Part shown: positions 61,760 to 64,000 of the stretch, in pieces
How the letters are laid out: every line of letters starts with the position of its first letter
Position numbering within the stretch: the stretch's first letter is position 1
NCBI GenBank assembly: GCA_020851455.1
Contig: JADZCT010000029.1
Span: 228,370-292,369, forward strand
DNA length: 64,000 nt
Source: Gemmatimonadaceae bacterium
Lineage (GTDB): Bacteria > Gemmatimonadota > Gemmatimonadetes > Gemmatimonadales > Gemmatimonadaceae
Direction of reading: 5' to 3'
Program-made: the position numbers and the translations under genes
Notes under the pieces: model-generated
What the model saw: only the letters and a program-made list of their open reading frames with translations
Told to the model about the DNA's origin: nothing
Databases searched by the model: none

Positions 61760-62562
61760 TACTCGTCATTGACGCTGGTAACACCGAGACGACGATTGGC
61801 GTTTGTCGGGGTCGAAAAGTCGTCGAGAGATGGCGTATCACGTCGAGCGCAACCAGGACGCCTGACGAGTTCTACCTTGTCCTCAGAGAACTTCTCTGCA
61901 CCGCGCGGCCTGCGCACGCGCGCGTCACAAGGGCGGCAATCGCGTCCGTCGTGCCCGCGCTTACCGCTTCGCTCGCCGCTGCCTGCGAGCGCCTCTGCGG
62001 GTCGCCGCCCGTGGTCGTTGACGCCCGGTCCCGGCTGCCGGTTGACCTCGACGTGGATGAACCGCTCACCGTGGGCGCAGACCGGATAATCAACACCCTC
62101 GCGGCCAGCCGGATCCACGCGCGCGACTGCATCGTCGTGGACCTCGGCACCGCGACGACCTTCGATTGCATAACGGCCGGAGGGACGTTCCTCGGCGGAG
62201 TGATTGCGCCGGGAATCCAGATCGCGGCCGAGTCGCTCTTCAGGCGCACGTCGAAGCTGCCGGCCATTGACCTGACGCCACCGGCGCGGGTGATCGGCCG
62301 ACGGACGGACGAGTGCATGAGAGCCGGAGTCGTCCTCGGCGCTGCGGAGTCCATTGACGGCCTCGTCCGCCGTATCAAGGCCGAGTGGCCCCGAAAGGGC
62401 GCCCCCCTTGTGGTCGCCACCGGAGGCCTCGCGGAGCAAGTCGCAGGGCTATGCTCGGCGATTGACCGGGTTGAACCCGATCTCACGCTGATCGGGCTGT
62501 CAATCGCTTATGAGTACCTTGTGGAATCCAAAGGCAAGTCGAAGGGCACAAAGCGTAAATAG
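61756..62562 (+). CDS. coaX: Type III pantothenate kinase
   Basis: GTG start; ILVIDAGNTETTIGVCRGRKVVERWRITS; VGADRIINTLAA; IVVDLGTATTFDCITAGGTFLGGVIAPG. Confidence 0.95.
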   Translation: MILVIDAGNTETTIGVCRGRKVVERWRITSSATRTPDEFYLVLRELLCTARPAHARVTRAAIASVVPALTASLAAACERLCGSPPVVVDARSRLPVDLDVDEPLTVGADRIINTLAASRIHARDCIVVDLGTATTFDCITAGGTFLGGVIAPGIQIAAESLFRRTSKLPAIDLTPPARVIGRRTDECMRAGVVLGAAESIDGLVRRIKAEWPRKGAPLVVATGGLAEQVAGLCSAIDRVEPDLTLIGLSIAYEYLVESKGKSKGTKRK

Positions 62563-62641
62563 TGGTGCGGTAATAGCTTAGACGACATGAACGCGGCGAC
62601 CAGCTCGCTGTCCGAGCGTCCCTTCGCGGCACTGGTTTCCT

Positions 62642-62668
62642 TTGGCACTCTACCGCTGCGGGTGCCAG
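62642..62668 (+). promoter_or_regulatory. CIRCE-like HrcA operator upstream of groESL
   Basis: TTGGCACTC-N9-GGGTGCCAG versus consensus TTAGCACTC-N9-GAGTGCTAA; correct 9-nt spacing, about 91 nt before groES ATG. Confidence 0.75.
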
Positions 62669-62758
62669 ACGACTCTAGCAGTCGAGCCCGCCGAGCGCTA
62701 ACTTCCACCCGTTGGCATTCCCGCAGTTCCGAAACCTCCAGCACGAGGATATTGCAAC

Positions 62759-63067
62759 ATGGCTGCAAAGAGCGCATCGGCGCCGAAGGTCGCGCCGCTG
62801 TCCGATCGGGTGGTCGTCAAGCCGCTCGAAGAGGCCGAGCAGATGCGTGGCGGGCTGTACATCCCGGACACCGCAAAGGAAAAGCCGCAGCAGGGCGAAG
62901 TGATCGCCGTTGGCCCGGGCCGCACCGAGGACGGCAAGCGCGTCCCGATGGAAGTGAAGGCCGGCGACAAGGTGCTTTACGGGAAGTACTCGGGCACCGA
63001 GGTCACGATCGACAACGTGCAGATGCTAATTCTGCGCGAGTCCGACATCCTCGCCATCGTCAGCTGA
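62759..63067 (+). CDS. groES: Co-chaperonin GroES
   Basis: [45 protein letters not shown]...[14 protein letters not shown]. Confidence 0.97.
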   Translation: MAAKSASAPKVAPLSDRVVVKPLEEAEQMRGGLYIPDTAKEKPQQGEVIAVGPGRTEDGKRVPMEVKAGDKVLYGKYSGTEVTIDNVQMLILRESDILAIVS

Positions 63068-63120
63068 GCCACTCCGGGCGCGGCGGGCCCACGTGGCTCG
63101 AGCGATGCATGCGCCCATAA

Positions 63121-64000
<880 letters not shown>

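Noticed and set aside
62587-63120. 177-aa ORF (MNAATSSLSERPF...) overlapping groES
   Set aside because: Runs out of frame through groES and over the CIRCE element; more likely the groESL leader.

Overview
A GC-rich (~65-70% by eye), densely packed bacterial chromosomal segment. Gene content (SusC/SusD pair, Bat operon, BshA, T9SS/FlgD-like sorting domain, complete mannose-family PTS) suggests the FCB/Gemmatimonadota neighbourhood; this is inference only. Almost every base is explained by about 57 CDS. They include the C-terminus of methylmalonyl-CoA mutase, argS, a PfkB kinase, purM, ribD-ribE-ribBA-ribH-nusB, hprK plus a contiguous EIIA-EIIB-EIIC-EIID-HPr-EI PTS, metK, a DUF151 nuclease, SusC/SusD, a cobalamin riboswitch with BtuF/C/D-like genes, recO-selB, a stand-alone sorting-domain protein, clpB, an M30-like metalloprotease, tadA, two tRNA-Ser, pyrR-pyrB-pyrC, rpsT, a site-2 protease, scpA-scpB-rsuA, MoxR/DUF58/Bat genes, mutL-miaA-bshA-uppP-birA-coaX and groES-groEL (truncated at the window end). 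No CRISPR array, transposase, prophage or rRNA was seen. The strongest unexplained signal is compositional. The palindromic hexamer class RTCGAY (GTCGAC, ATCGAC/GTCGAT, ATCGAT) is almost absent from all 64 kb (two copies found), while neighbouring TCGA contexts are abundant, and Ile-Asp/Val-Asp are written ATT-GAC, GTT-GAC or even the rare ATA-GAC. Other points of interest are the orphan sorting-domain protein with its own promoter and terminator, fused Bat proteins, frequent GTGA start/stop overlaps, recurrent TAGnTT motifs just upstream of starts, and a CDS that begins within about 11 nt of a tRNA 3' end.
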